The notes under the pieces are model-generated. The model saw only the letters and a list, made by a program, of their open reading frames with translations, searched no databases and was not told where the DNA came from. Below are positions 1-8,819 of a DNA stretch of 64,000 nt, in pieces. Position 1 is the stretch's first letter. Each line of letters opens with the position of its first letter. The stretch covers positions 62,001-126,000 of the forward strand of contig JAWLCL010000004.1 of NCBI GenBank assembly GCA_041687255.1, written 5' to 3'. A program made the position numbers and the translations under genes. This stretch comes from Mariniphaga sp041687255. Its GTDB lineage: Bacteria > Bacteroidota > Bacteroidia > Bacteroidales > Prolixibacteraceae.

Positions 1-247
1 TGCCGGGCGCGAGAAAGCATTATCAATCGGCGCAAATGTTATAATGCCCAACCTAACCCCCTGTGAGTACCGCAAAGAATATCTGCTTTATGAAGATAAG
101 CCCTGCCTGGATGAGGATGCCGAGTTTTGCCGAAACTGCCTGGAAGCGAGGATTGAGTTGGCCGGCAGTGAAATCGGGTACGATGAATGGGGCGATTCAA
201 AGCATTTCTTTTCCAGGAAGAAAAAGCTGGATCCTTCTGCTTTTTAA
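1..247 (+). CDS. hydE: HydE, [FeFe]-hydrogenase maturation radical SAM protein, C-terminal fragment
   Basis: This is the 3' end of a gene whose start lies left of the window; the reading frame is open from base 2. The visible residues include a GREKALSIGAN segment, then NVIMPNLTP, a YRKEYLLYEDKPC stretch and a CRNC pair, as I know them from the C-terminus of HydE. HydE is a radical SAM enzyme that, with HydG and HydF, builds the di-iron subcluster of the H-cluster of [FeFe]-hydrogenases. Its radical SAM CX3CX2C motif would be upstream and is not visible. The family call rests on about 80 residues, so BioB/ThiH-like relatives are not fully excluded. It implies hydrogen metabolism in this organism. 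Confidence 0.75.
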   Translation, partial: AGREKALSIGANVIMPNLTPCEYRKEYLLYEDKPCLDEDAEFCRNCLEARIELAGSEIGYDEWGDSKHFFSRKKKLDPSAF

Positions 248-267
248 TTGCTGTATTTTTATTCATT

Positions 268-1797
268 TTAAGCCTTTTGTTTTTTCTTGCGGTATCTGTT
301 CCACCAGATGAAAAAGCCGCTCACCAAAACCATTATCAGGCAGAGGCCTGAAAGGGGCACATAAAGGATGTAAAACATTCCCACCAGGTGTTCAAAGATA
401 CGGCCGGTATGAACCTCCAGCGATACATTCCATAACGACATGGGTGAGTCTTGCAGAATTTCCAGAGGCATTTCAGGAAATGGTTTGCCGGTTAATGAAA
501 GGGCTCCACGATTATAATCAAACCACCATACATTTTCGCCTGCTTCCACAAGCCCTGCCGCCATATTTGAACCAATAGGGCTGGCCATTCCCCTGGGAGG
601 GGCATAGGGCTGTCCGGTAAGATAATCATATACGCCACCCGTTCTTATGTCCCATAAAAACAATCCGTTAAAAGAGCCGGTCAGGTATTTTAAGTGCCCC
701 GCCGGTTTGAATACATTTAATCCCATTACACTTACCGGAGGCTGAGGAATAATAGGTTGCAGCGGTGTTTTAAGTGCCTCACCTGCCGCATAGAATCCGT
801 CAGAGGTGGAAAACAGGTAACGGTTCAGGTTCTCATCCCATTCTACCCGGCGGAGTTTATCGAACCAGGGGTTAGGGCTATCAAGATGTGTGCCCGGGAT
901 TATTCCTACCTTTTTATTGGCGATGGGAATCAGCAGGGGCGGGCGCAGGTGAATGCCTGCCAATGTGTTGATGATGAGGAAAGCTGCAAAAATATATCCG
1001 AGTACATTATGCCAGTGAAGGTTTGTTTTTGTGGCCTTTGCCCATGGTTTTACAGGTTTTTTCTTCTTTTTCATCCTGCGGATGATCTTCGGAAAAAAGA
1101 AATGAAGCAGGCCGGTTACCGACAGCACAATGGTTACCAGTCCCAGTAAATCAACAAGCAGCTTTCCGGGTAAGCCAAACAGTTCGCCGCTGTGCAGTTC
1201 CCACAAGGTATTGAATAAGCCTGTTTTACGTTCATAATTCACAGGCACCGGAAGTTGTACCGTTTCAAAGCTGGTGCCATCTGTAGTTTTTAACAGGTAA
1301 TGCCGGGAAAGCACCAGCAGGGTATCGCCTTTCAGGTTAACATCTGCAATTCGCTCCTGCTTGACAGGGAGTTTTACTTTCTCCCATTCCCCTGCCTGAG
1401 TATCCCTGCTGTACAAACCGAAATGGGTTCCTGCATAAAGTATGTTATTATGGCGGGTTACAGAATAAATTTTCCGGTTGTCGATACCCTTTGGAAAGCC
1501 CTGGTTGAAGTCGGTGAAGGCATTAAGATCGGATGGAGTTTTCCATATGCCGATATTACCATAAATTAAAACGGAGTCGTTTGAATCCGGGAACGAACCA
1601 CGAACAGCTGCAAGGTTCCAGTTTTCGTACCTGTAATTGTGAGGCAGCAGATTTCTTGAAACATCGACAGTAGAAAATACCTGCCGGTGATTCATGATGA
1701 TGCCTGAAACTGCAAACAATATGGCAAAAAAGGCAATGACAATGCCCGGCCATTTATGGAGTTTTCTGAAAATTTTGGTTGATTTATTTTTGCGCAT
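268..1797 (-). CDS. PepSY-associated TM protein with a propeller-like periplasmic insert
   Basis: An integral membrane protein of 509 residues. Hydrophobic segments lie near residues 18-37, 213-235, 263-282 and 473-499, the four-helix plan of PepSY_TM proteins (iron-regulated or reductase-like membrane proteins). Two short matching motifs, ELHSGELFG (about 200) and EVHTGRIFE (about 461), precede helices 2 and 4, as in this family. Unusually, the outside loops (about 60-190 and 290-460) hold repeated strand-like blocks such as LYAGTHFGLYSRD, YLTGSFNGLFLWD and RYLFSTSDGFY, which resemble blades of a beta-propeller. It follows the nitrite reductase genes on the same strand with about 200 bp between it and the porin, so a role in the same electron or metal metabolism is inferred only. 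Confidence 0.7.
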   Translation of the reverse strand: MRKNKSTKIFRKLHKWPGIVIAFFAILFAVSGIIMNHRQVFSTVDVSRNLLPHNYRYENWNLAAVRGSFPDSNDSVLIYGNIGIWKTPSDLNAFTDFNQGFPKGIDNRKIYSVTRHNNILYAGTHFGLYSRDTQAGEWEKVKLPVKQERIADVNLKGDTLLVLSRHYLLKTTDGTSFETVQLPVPVNYERKTGLFNTLWELHSGELFGLPGKLLVDLLGLVTIVLSVTGLLHFFFPKIIRRMKKKKKPVKPWAKATKTNLHWHNVLGYIFAAFLIINTLAGIHLRPPLLIPIANKKVGIIPGTHLDSPNPWFDKLRRVEWDENLNRYLFSTSDGFYAAGEALKTPLQPIIPQPPVSVMGLNVFKPAGHLKYLTGSFNGLFLWDIRTGGVYDYLTGQPYAPPRGMASPIGSNMAAGLVEAGENVWWFDYNRGALSLTGKPFPEMPLEILQDSPMSLWNVSLEVHTGRIFEHLVGMFYILYVPLSGLCLIMVLVSGFFIWWNRYRKKKQKA

Positions 1798-2002
1798 GTC
1801 AAATTTAAGAAAGCGATTTGTTGTTTAGATTTTCTGTTGATTTCAATTATAATCTTTTTTCTTCAGAAATAAGCATCCTGATATCTTTTATTAAGATTTG
1901 TTAACGACGGATAGGGAATAAAATTATATTTCTACTCCAATAGTACTTATCGAAACCGGAAAAAGAAATATTTAATTTATTGAAAAAGAATTTTATCCGG
2001 AA

Positions 2003-3223
2003 TTATTTAATAAATGCCGGAGTTACGCTTAGCATGATGTATCCCCAGTGTTGTCCGGCGGTATGATCACCACCTTTCAGCAATTCCATGCTTTCGCCTG
2101 CAAACATAACCGACCAGCCTGCGCTAATTGTTGCTGCGGGTTGGAGTGCATAGGAAACGGCCAGGTCGAGCTCGGTCCCCAGGTATTTTTTGGCATCGGG
2201 TGCTATTTCTCCTGCAGATGCAAAATAGTGCAAATCGGCCCCCAGTCGGATTCGGTTTACCGAATGACTGTATTTCAGGTAAGCATCCTGAAGACCCACT
2301 GAATTGATATGGTTCCCGACAAAGAAATAATCCATGAAACCGTTGAATTTATGGTTGGTGCCGTAAAGGGGGTTAAAAGCATAAACTTTATCGGTTTTAT
2401 CGTAGCTGTTGCCCGACAGGTATTCATACCCGGCAGTAAATCCATTATTCATGGATGCCTCTGCCAAAAAGTTAAGTGCGCTAATATTTTCTCCTGAACG
2501 ATGTTCACCGGTTTGTCCGTAAAGATTGGCAGCTAATGCTACTACCTCAAGCATGTACAGGAAGCGTCCGCCCAACGTCTGACCGTAGCGGGTTTCTTCT
2601 TCGTCTTCAGAAATCAAAACAGGCACACCGTTATTGAGAAATAACAAGCTTAGGCCCGCATTTTCCCAGGTTTTGTTAAACCATGCAAACTGCAGGTTTT
2701 TATAGGCATCGGGGCCATTATAAATGTTGTTGGCTGTATTTGCATTTTCATGATGTGCAATTCCAAGGTGCAGTTTTATTTCCTCTTCGTATTTAAAGAG
2801 AGCCAGATCGTGCGAACGAGCCTGATGTGCCCAGCCTACATTTCCAAATATCCGATGGTCGTCGTAGACAAGTTCCTGGCGGCCGGCCCTGATTGATAAA
2901 TTGGGAAACAGGAGCACCTCGGCCCAGCCTTCGTGAATTGATGTTGCATAATCTTCATTGGCTACCAGTTGCGGCTGGCTGCCCCAGTAACGCACATCCT
3001 GCAGGACCAGCTTTGTGCTTAATCCTTCGGTGCTGTAGATGGCATTCAGCCGGGTGCGCTGAGCGGTGGCAACTGACATTTCCTGGCCTTCCATTGCGAG
3101 GGTTTTATATCCTCTGCTGAACTCGGTACGGGGCCTGAACTCACCCGATAAAATAAATTGTGAATGTGCATCTGTAGCTAAAAATAAACCACCGATGAAC
3201 AAAACAAGAAAACATTTGTGCAT
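2003..3223 (-). CDS. Alginate-export-type outer membrane beta-barrel protein
   Basis: A 406-residue protein with an N-terminal signal peptide (hydrophobic residues 5-17, likely cleavage near 21) followed by alternating strand-like segments across its whole length. The features FRPRTEFSRGY, a QRTRLNA strand, an IRAGRQELVYDDHRIFGN segment and a HDLALF strand match the Alginate_exp porin family as I know it. It starts 15 bp after nrfA, so it is almost certainly co-transcribed with nrfHA. Its substrate is not alginate by context; an anion such as nitrite or nitrate, or no transport role at all, is possible. I am confident about the beta-barrel and less so about the substrate. Confidence 0.7.
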   Translation of the reverse strand: MHKCFLVLFIGGLFLATDAHSQFILSGEFRPRTEFSRGYKTLAMEGQEMSVATAQRTRLNAIYSTEGLSTKLVLQDVRYWGSQPQLVANEDYATSIHEGWAEVLLFPNLSIRAGRQELVYDDHRIFGNVGWAHQARSHDLALFKYEEEIKLHLGIAHHENANTANNIYNGPDAYKNLQFAWFNKTWENAGLSLLFLNNGVPVLISEDEEETRYGQTLGGRFLYMLEVVALAANLYGQTGEHRSGENISALNFLAEASMNNGFTAGYEYLSGNSYDKTDKVYAFNPLYGTNHKFNGFMDYFFVGNHINSVGLQDAYLKYSHSVNRIRLGADLHYFASAGEIAPDAKKYLGTELDLAVSYALQPAATISAGWSVMFAGESMELLKGGDHTAGQHWGYIMLSVTPAFIK

Positions 3224-3238
3224 GTTATTTCTTTTCTT

Positions 3239-4768
3239 TTAGTTTTCAGCATCCGATACAAGTTCTACATCCCATGAAGCTTCTCTTTCAGCAGCTATCT
3301 TTTCCCATTCCGGAACTATTGTTTCAAGAAAATCTTCTTTTTCTTCGTGCATTTCCTCCATGGGCAAGCCAATAAACTCCTGTGCTTTTTCTTTTGTTGA
3401 AATATCGGGATAGGGAATTTCTTCATTATGTCCCAAATCTGATAAAACTCTTGACAGATTGAGCCTTGTTTCCTGGGCAATAGCAATTGCAGTTCCCATC
3501 AGGCGGCTGACTTCAAGTGGTGAGTGGAACGATGCACCGTGAGCGGCTACCGAATAATCCCAGCGCCATTGGGCATGCCTGATTCCCATTAATATATCTT
3601 CCATTTGTTCTTCTGTAGCACCAAGATCCCATGCGGTTTTTGCCTCTACATGTGCTCTGACAAGAAGGCGTTCAAGAATAAGCCGGGTTTCCATCACTCT
3701 GTCCTGATTTCGATAAACACTCTGTACCAGCTCTTCAGTTTCTTCACGGTGACAAACCTGGCATGAACTAGATACATATTCCAGGGGAGATGTCATTTTG
3801 TGATTTGTAAATTTTTGACCTCCTTCACTGATGTATGGCATGTGGCAATCGGCACAGGAAACACCACGATTTGCATGAATTCCGGTTATGTAAGTTTCAT
3901 ATCCTGGATGTTGTGCTTTCAGCATCGGTGCCCTGCTCAGGGCATGAGTCCAGTCGCTGAATTCAAGGTTGTCGTAATATTCCTCCATCGCTTCAGCTGT
4001 GAATCCGTTATCCCAGGGGAACACCAGGTATTGTGAACCTTCTTCGATGTTTTTATTAAAATAGTATTCTACATGACACTGTGCACAAACAAGACTCCTC
4101 ATTTCCTGATGGGAGGATTGTGTGATATCCTTGCCCATTCGTTCAAAGGCTTCAATCAATGCAGGGCGGGTGATGGTAAGGTTCATCGTTTCAGCATCAT
4201 GGCAATCGGCACAACCTATCGGATTAACAACTTCCGTTCCCAATTCCGCCCAGGTTTTGGAGTAAAACTCTGCCGGGCCCATTTCATTCATTAGTCTGGG
4301 AACATCAGGACTCTTACAGGTCCAGCAAGTTGCCGGCTGAGGACCTTCATGCGGTTCCTCGGGTGCTCCCGTACGCAAAGTTTGGCGGATATCATCTATC
4401 GAATAATAATGACCACGACCCTGAGTATAGTCGGCTGAAAACAGGTATCCTGCCCATAAAACTACTTTTTCAGGATGACGTTCAAGCATGTCAATCATTA
4501 CGTTACCATTGTATTTGGTCTCCAGTGTTGTGTCTGAAGTTGCATAGTAGCTTTGAAACTCTCGGGGGTAATTTTCTCCCCACACCTCATTGCGGGGATC
4601 CAGCTGTGAAATTTCAAAACGGGGTACATTTACATATGCAGCTTCAATTCTTCTTTCGACAATTGAAGATGCCAGAAGGCCCAGTAAAAACACTACGACA
4701 ATGGTGAGAATAAACAATACCCATGCAAGCCACGGGCGCTTTTCGGTCATTTCGCGTATAGTACTCAT
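3239..4768 (-). CDS. nrfA: NrfA, ammonia-forming pentaheme cytochrome c nitrite reductase
   Basis: NrfA reduces nitrite to ammonium with six electrons in the periplasm. The sequence shows an N-terminal signal anchor (about residues 13-34) and five heme-binding motifs: the diagnostic CWTCK at 148-152, where lysine replaces histidine at the catalytic heme, then CADCH at 186, CAQCH at 228, CADCH at 305 and CQVCH at 336. A KMTSP segment at 324-328 matches the conserved active-site region. Length (509) is normal. The retained anchor suggests membrane attachment alongside NrfH, whose gene lies 28 bp upstream. It supports dissimilatory nitrite reduction to ammonium. Confidence 0.98.
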   Translation of the reverse strand: MSTIREMTEKRPWLAWVLFILTIVVVFLLGLLASSIVERRIEAAYVNVPRFEISQLDPRNEVWGENYPREFQSYYATSDTTLETKYNGNVMIDMLERHPEKVVLWAGYLFSADYTQGRGHYYSIDDIRQTLRTGAPEEPHEGPQPATCWTCKSPDVPRLMNEMGPAEFYSKTWAELGTEVVNPIGCADCHDAETMNLTITRPALIEAFERMGKDITQSSHQEMRSLVCAQCHVEYYFNKNIEEGSQYLVFPWDNGFTAEAMEEYYDNLEFSDWTHALSRAPMLKAQHPGYETYITGIHANRGVSCADCHMPYISEGGQKFTNHKMTSPLEYVSSSCQVCHREETEELVQSVYRNQDRVMETRLILERLLVRAHVEAKTAWDLGATEEQMEDILMGIRHAQWRWDYSVAAHGASFHSPLEVSRLMGTAIAIAQETRLNLSRVLSDLGHNEEIPYPDISTKEKAQEFIGLPMEEMHEEKEDFLETIVPEWEKIAAEREASWDVELVSDAEN

Positions 4769-4796
4769 CTTTAGTTATTTTTGGTTATTTATTTTT

Positions 4797-5369
4797 TTAT
4801 TCATTTACCATTTCCCTCACCCACTGGGGGACAGGATTCTCAGGCAGAGGAACCCGGGCATTGGGAACACTTGAGATGCTGTTTACCCGGCCATGCGGTA
4901 CACTGCGGTGGCATTCCACACAACGACGGTCGGTTCTGTGCTCTTCATAGTTCTTTACCGATGCCTCCAGCTTCGGGTCAACCAGCAACTGGTTGTGACA
5001 ACGGACGCAATTATTATGCACCACCTCGGCACCTTCCGGTTTAATAAATATAACCTGAGGTTCGTTTCTCAGTGTAAATATTGTTGCATGACGAAGTCCG
5101 TCCTTTGCTTTGAAATAATAGTGGTTGAAAAAGTTGTCCTGTGGTACATGACAATCGTTGCAGGTGGCAACTTCCCTGTGGGAACTGTGACTCCAGGTGG
5201 CATATTGGGGAGACATGATATGACAGTTCGTGCAGGTTTCAGGATCATCAGAAAGGTAAGAATGAGCTTTTGAAATGTAAAAAAGAAATAAAACCAGGCC
5301 CAGTAGCAGGCTGGAAACTATCATAACCGGGAACCTCCATTTAGGAGGTGGAAGCAGTTTCTTCAGCAT
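4797..5369 (-). CDS. nrfH: NrfH, tetraheme quinol dehydrogenase subunit of nitrite reductase
   Basis: NrfH is the NapC/NirT-type membrane cytochrome that takes electrons from menaquinol and passes them to NrfA. The 190 residues contain one transmembrane helix (about 12-31) and four CXXCH heme motifs: CTNCH at 46, CNDCH at 70, CVRCH at 121 and CVECH at 150. Size and heme spacing fit the family. It is the first gene of a leftward nrfH-nrfA-porin unit. Its upstream region is shared with a divergent porin gene and holds two palindromes that could bind a regulator. Confidence 0.97.
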   Translation of the reverse strand: MLKKLLPPPKWRFPVMIVSSLLLGLVLFLFYISKAHSYLSDDPETCTNCHIMSPQYATWSHSSHREVATCNDCHVPQDNFFNHYYFKAKDGLRHATIFTLRNEPQVIFIKPEGAEVVHNNCVRCHNQLLVDPKLEASVKNYEEHRTDRRCVECHRSVPHGRVNSISSVPNARVPLPENPVPQWVREMVNE

Positions 5370-5425
5370 AATAATTTTTTCAGTTTAGTTATTTTCAAAT
5401 TTCAATAAAAATTCTCATTAATTAT

Positions 5426-5439
5426 GTATCATATGGTAC
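5426..5439. promoter_or_regulatory. Palindrome in the nrfH/porin divergent region
   Basis: GTATCATATGGTAC is a near-perfect 14-bp palindrome, mismatched only at one symmetric pair, lying 57 bp upstream of nrfH in a very AT-rich region. Its size fits a dimeric regulator site. No protein is assigned. Confidence 0.35.
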
Positions 5440-5510
5440 AAAAAATAAAATAATAGGTTCAATCTCTGTATTAATTTAAAATGAAAATAAATAACAGATT
5501 ATAAGAAAGT

Positions 5511-5528
5511 TGTCGGTAACTAATGACA
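5511..5528. promoter_or_regulatory. Candidate Crp/Fnr-type operator between nrfH and the divergent porin gene
   Basis: TGTCGGTAACTAATGACA has inverted TGTC/GACA arms separated by 10 bp, a layout typical of Crp/Fnr-family sites. It lies 142 bp from nrfH and 75 bp from the porin start. Regulation of nrf operons by Fnr/NarP/HcpR-type proteins is well established in other bacteria, but I see no second copy to confirm this one. Confidence 0.35.
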
Positions 5529-5602
5529 TTCATTATTTCTGAATTTCAGTTCTTTTCCTTTATTTTGATAAAAAAAACACAGGCTTAATAAAATCAATCG
5601 GA

Positions 5603-6835
5603 ATGAAGAATTTACTGACCGTATTATGTTTTGCAATTTCATTAGTTGCTAATTCTCAGGGATTTTTATCCTCAAAAAACATTAAAGTCGATTTTTCGGG
5701 ATTTGTGCGTAATGATTTTATATTTGATTCACGAAGAAATGTTTGTGCCTGCGATCATTTGCTGGAATTCTACCCATTGAGACCTGTATACGATAATAAT
5801 GGAGAAGATATAAATGATGTGGCCAATGCACATCTTTTAAATACCTTCTCAAGAATGGGAACCAGGTTTTCCGGGCTGCAGCTGGGAGAAACAGTAGTAT
5901 CGGCATACATTGAAGTGGATTTTACAGGGTTCAACGAAACCAATGGAATCCGGCTCAGGCATGCCTATACAAATTTTGTGTTTCCAAAATCAACCTTGCT
6001 TTTTGGAAGAACATGGCATCCTACTTTTATTGAAAAAGTTTATCCATCCGTACTAAATGAAAATACAGGGTTGCCTTTTCAGGTGTTTAACCGGAGCCCC
6101 CAATTAAGATTCACATATCACCTGGCAAAAAACATAGATTTTATAGCTGCAGCAGTCTACCAGTTTAACTATGCCAATATGGGGCCTGACGGTAAAACAT
6201 ATACTTATCAGCGGAATGCTGCGGTTCCGAACCTGCACGGGCAGTTGCAGTACTACACCGAGCATTGGACAATAGGTGCGGCAATCGACTGGAAAAGCAT
6301 TCAGCCACGTACTTTTACTTCAGGTACTGAGGGTGTTTTTAAAACGAATGAAAAACTAAATACACTGGCAGCGCTTGCATATGTAAAATATATAAACGAT
6401 AAAGTTGAATTTAAAGCCAAAACTATGTACGGGCAGAATGTAAGTGAAAGCCTGTTGCCCGGTGGATATGCTGTTGCTTCAGTCAATCCCGGAACAGGTG
6501 CTGAAACCTATACTCCTTTAAACCATATTTACAACTGGATCAATCTTACCTACGGCAAGAAATGGAAAGTTGGCATATTTGCAGGTTATTTAAAAAATAT
6601 GGGAACAAGTGAGGCTCCATTAAATATAATATATGGTATGGCAACCGATATCGACAATATTTACAAAATCTCACCTCAGTTAATTTATACAAAGGAAAAT
6701 TTTATGCTGGGATATGAATTGAGCATGACCACAGCTGCTTATGGTGATGTTAATTATAGTGATTACGCCAAAGTCGTAAACACTGAATCGGTAACGAATT
6801 TCAGAAATATGGTATCTGTTGCTTACAGTTTTTAA
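5603..6835 (+). CDS. Outer membrane porin-like beta-barrel protein
   Basis: A 410-residue exported protein. It has a signal peptide (residues 1-18, ending ANSQ), then FSGFVRNDFIFDSR and many amphipathic strand segments, and ends in an aromatic residue (VAYSF), typical of outer membrane barrels recognised by BAM. The arrangement of an early FSGFVRND strand and a later LLFGRTWHP resembles DcaP/porin-like Bacteroidota proteins, but I cannot name the substrate. It diverges from nrfH with a 233-bp shared regulatory region, so it may be controlled by the same anaerobic signal. A cysteine pair (CACDH) near residue 50 is unusual for a porin. Confidence 0.6.
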   Translation: MKNLLTVLCFAISLVANSQGFLSSKNIKVDFSGFVRNDFIFDSRRNVCACDHLLEFYPLRPVYDNNGEDINDVANAHLLNTFSRMGTRFSGLQLGETVVSAYIEVDFTGFNETNGIRLRHAYTNFVFPKSTLLFGRTWHPTFIEKVYPSVLNENTGLPFQVFNRSPQLRFTYHLAKNIDFIAAAVYQFNYANMGPDGKTYTYQRNAAVPNLHGQLQYYTEHWTIGAAIDWKSIQPRTFTSGTEGVFKTNEKLNTLAALAYVKYINDKVEFKAKTMYGQNVSESLLPGGYAVASVNPGTGAETYTPLNHIYNWINLTYGKKWKVGIFAGYLKNMGTSEAPLNIIYGMATDIDNIYKISPQLIYTKENFMLGYELSMTTAAYGDVNYSDYAKVVNTESVTNFRNMVSVAYSF

Positions 6836-6915
6836 TTTTCCTCTTATTTTTGTTTAAAAATTATAAAACCATCAATTTGGTTCATTAGAATTAGTCTAAT
6901 CAAAAATCGACAGTT

Positions 6916-7347
6916 ATGGCTTTTGAAATTTCAGTTTTTCTTGAAAATAAAATTGCTCACTTTGAGGTTATTACTAATATTCTGAAGTCGGAACAGATAA
7001 ATATCCGTTCACTTACCCTGATAAATATGGTGCATGGATGGGGTGTACTTAACCTTTTGGTTGATAAACCTGAGGAGGCTTATCAGGCACTGACCGGTAA
7101 AGGAAACAGCGTTGCCTTGCGCGAGGTGATTGCCCTGGAGATGAAGGATGAAGCCGGAGGGCTGGATGAATTGCTTGTAAAGATTTCAAAGACAGGCATT
7201 CATATTGAAAATGCCTATACAAGATTGATTGCTCAAACGGGTATGGCGATATTAGTACTGGATGTTCCCGATGTAATTGAGGCTAAAAAACTTTTTGTAC
7301 AAAATAGTATTCCAATTCTTGCCGATTCAGTAGTTTATGGTCTGTAA
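6916..7347 (+). CDS. Tandem ACT-domain protein, first copy
   Basis: A small cytoplasmic protein of 143 residues made of two ACT-like halves: the first begins EISVFLENKIAHFEVITNIL, the second near residue 78 with DELLVKIS and NAYTRLIA. ACT domains bind amino acids and control nearby enzymes. Stand-alone tandem ACT proteins are commonly found beside phenylacetate-CoA ligase and 2-oxoacid oxidoreductases in anaerobes, and here paaK follows directly. A second ACT protein lies on the other side of paaK. The likely role is sensing an aromatic or branched-chain amino acid, but the ligand cannot be read from the sequence. Confidence 0.85.
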   Translation: MAFEISVFLENKIAHFEVITNILKSEQINIRSLTLINMVHGWGVLNLLVDKPEEAYQALTGKGNSVALREVIALEMKDEAGGLDELLVKISKTGIHIENAYTRLIAQTGMAILVLDVPDVIEAKKLFVQNSIPILADSVVYGL

Positions 7348-7406
7348 TTAATTTGAATATCAGTATTATTTCTTTGGAGCATATTAAACAAACCGAAACT
7401 CAGATT

Positions 7407-8705
7407 ATGATTTGGAATCAAAAAATGGAATGCGCCTCACGCGATGAAATGGCTGCTGTTCAAAGCGAAAGGCTCATTCAGACTGTGCAGAGGATTTATC
7501 ATAACATACCCAGTTACAGGGCCAAAATGCAGGAAAAAGATCTTTTGCCTGCCGATATTTGTTCAATCGGGGATCTCAGTAAGCTTCCTTTTACAAATAA
7601 GTCGGATTTACGTGATAACTATCCTTTTGGGATGTTCACGGTACCAATGAGTGAAATTGTACGTGTGCATGCAAGTTCGGGGACTACGGGCAAGCCTACA
7701 GTTGTTGGTTACACGCGGAACGATTTAAGCATGTGGGCAGAGGTTGTTACCCGCACATTATGTATGGCCGGTGTCCATAGAAATGACATTGTACAGGTGG
7801 CATACGGTTATGGCCTTTTTACCGGCGGTTTGGGTCTGCATTACGGTACTGAGAACCTTGGTGCAACAGTGATTCCTGTTTCCGGCGGAAATACCAAAAA
7901 GCAGATTCAACTGATGCAGGATTTCGGAACATCTGTGATTGCCTGTACCCCTTCATACGCGCTCTATCTTGCTGAGGTGCTAAAGGAGATGGGTATCTCA
8001 CCTGATTCGTTAAATCTGAGGGTTGGAATATTTGGCGCCGAACCCTGGAGTGAAAACATGCGCCGTGAAATTGAAGCAAAGCTGAAGCTAAAAGCAATTG
8101 ATATTTATGGTCTGAGTGAAGTTATTGGTCCCGGTGTTTCCTGTGAGTGTGAATACCAGGTGGGAATGCATATCAACGAAGATCACTTCATTCCGGAAAT
8201 TATTGATCCGGAAACGCTTGCTCCGCTGGGGCCGGGTGAGTTGGGTGAATTGGTTTTCTCTACTGTTACCAAAGAGGGGATACCCATACTGCGTTACCGA
8301 ACCCGTGATTTGACGCGGCTCAATTACGAAAAATGTCCTTGTGGCCGCACATTGGTCAGAATGGAAAAATGTACAGGCAGAACGGACGATATGTTAATAA
8401 TAAGAGGTGTAAATGTTTTTCCATCGCAAATTGAAAATGTGTTGCTGGAGATGAGTGAAACTGAACCGCATTACATGCTTATCGTCGATCGCGAAGGTTC
8501 GCTCGATGTTCTGAAACTGCTTGTTGAGGTGCAGGAACAGTTCTTTTCTGATGAAATTCGTGAACTGGAATCCCTTCGCAGAAAGATTACAGCCAATATA
8601 CAGGGTACTTTGGGAATCTCTGTTGATGTTAAATTAGTAGAACCAAAAACAATTGAACGCACAGCCGGGAAGGCAAAGCGTGTTATTGATAACCGGAAAT
8701 TTTGA
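7407..8705 (+). CDS. paaK: Phenylacetate-CoA ligase (PaaK family)
   Basis: An ANL-superfamily adenylate-forming enzyme that activates phenylacetate or a related aryl acid with ATP and CoA. Visible motifs are the P-loop HASSGTTGKPTVVGYT, the DIYGLSE adenine motif, YRTRDLT and a C-terminal GRTDDMLIIRGVNVFPSQIE hinge region typical of PaaK. I place the start at the internal ATG (MIWNQKMECASRDE), because the frame further upstream opens only at a TTG and the added residues do not resemble the family. The protein is then 432 residues, the usual length. It sits between two ACT proteins and upstream of pheA, an aminotransferase and a 2-oxoacid oxidoreductase, which suggests aryl-acid salvage or aromatic amino acid oxidation. 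Confidence 0.92.
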   Translation: MIWNQKMECASRDEMAAVQSERLIQTVQRIYHNIPSYRAKMQEKDLLPADICSIGDLSKLPFTNKSDLRDNYPFGMFTVPMSEIVRVHASSGTTGKPTVVGYTRNDLSMWAEVVTRTLCMAGVHRNDIVQVAYGYGLFTGGLGLHYGTENLGATVIPVSGGNTKKQIQLMQDFGTSVIACTPSYALYLAEVLKEMGISPDSLNLRVGIFGAEPWSENMRREIEAKLKLKAIDIYGLSEVIGPGVSCECEYQVGMHINEDHFIPEIIDPETLAPLGPGELGELVFSTVTKEGIPILRYRTRDLTRLNYEKCPCGRTLVRMEKCTGRTDDMLIIRGVNVFPSQIENVLLEMSETEPHYMLIVDREGSLDVLKLLVEVQEQFFSDEIRELESLRRKITANIQGTLGISVDVKLVEPKTIERTAGKAKRVIDNRKF

Positions 8706-8819
8706 TACCATGAAGTGAGCATGAGCAAGAAATCACACAATTAGGGAATTAATATATCGATTGTTTTTGAAACATGCGGATTTCATATTATACCTTTTAA
8801 AACTAATGATTTTAACAAA

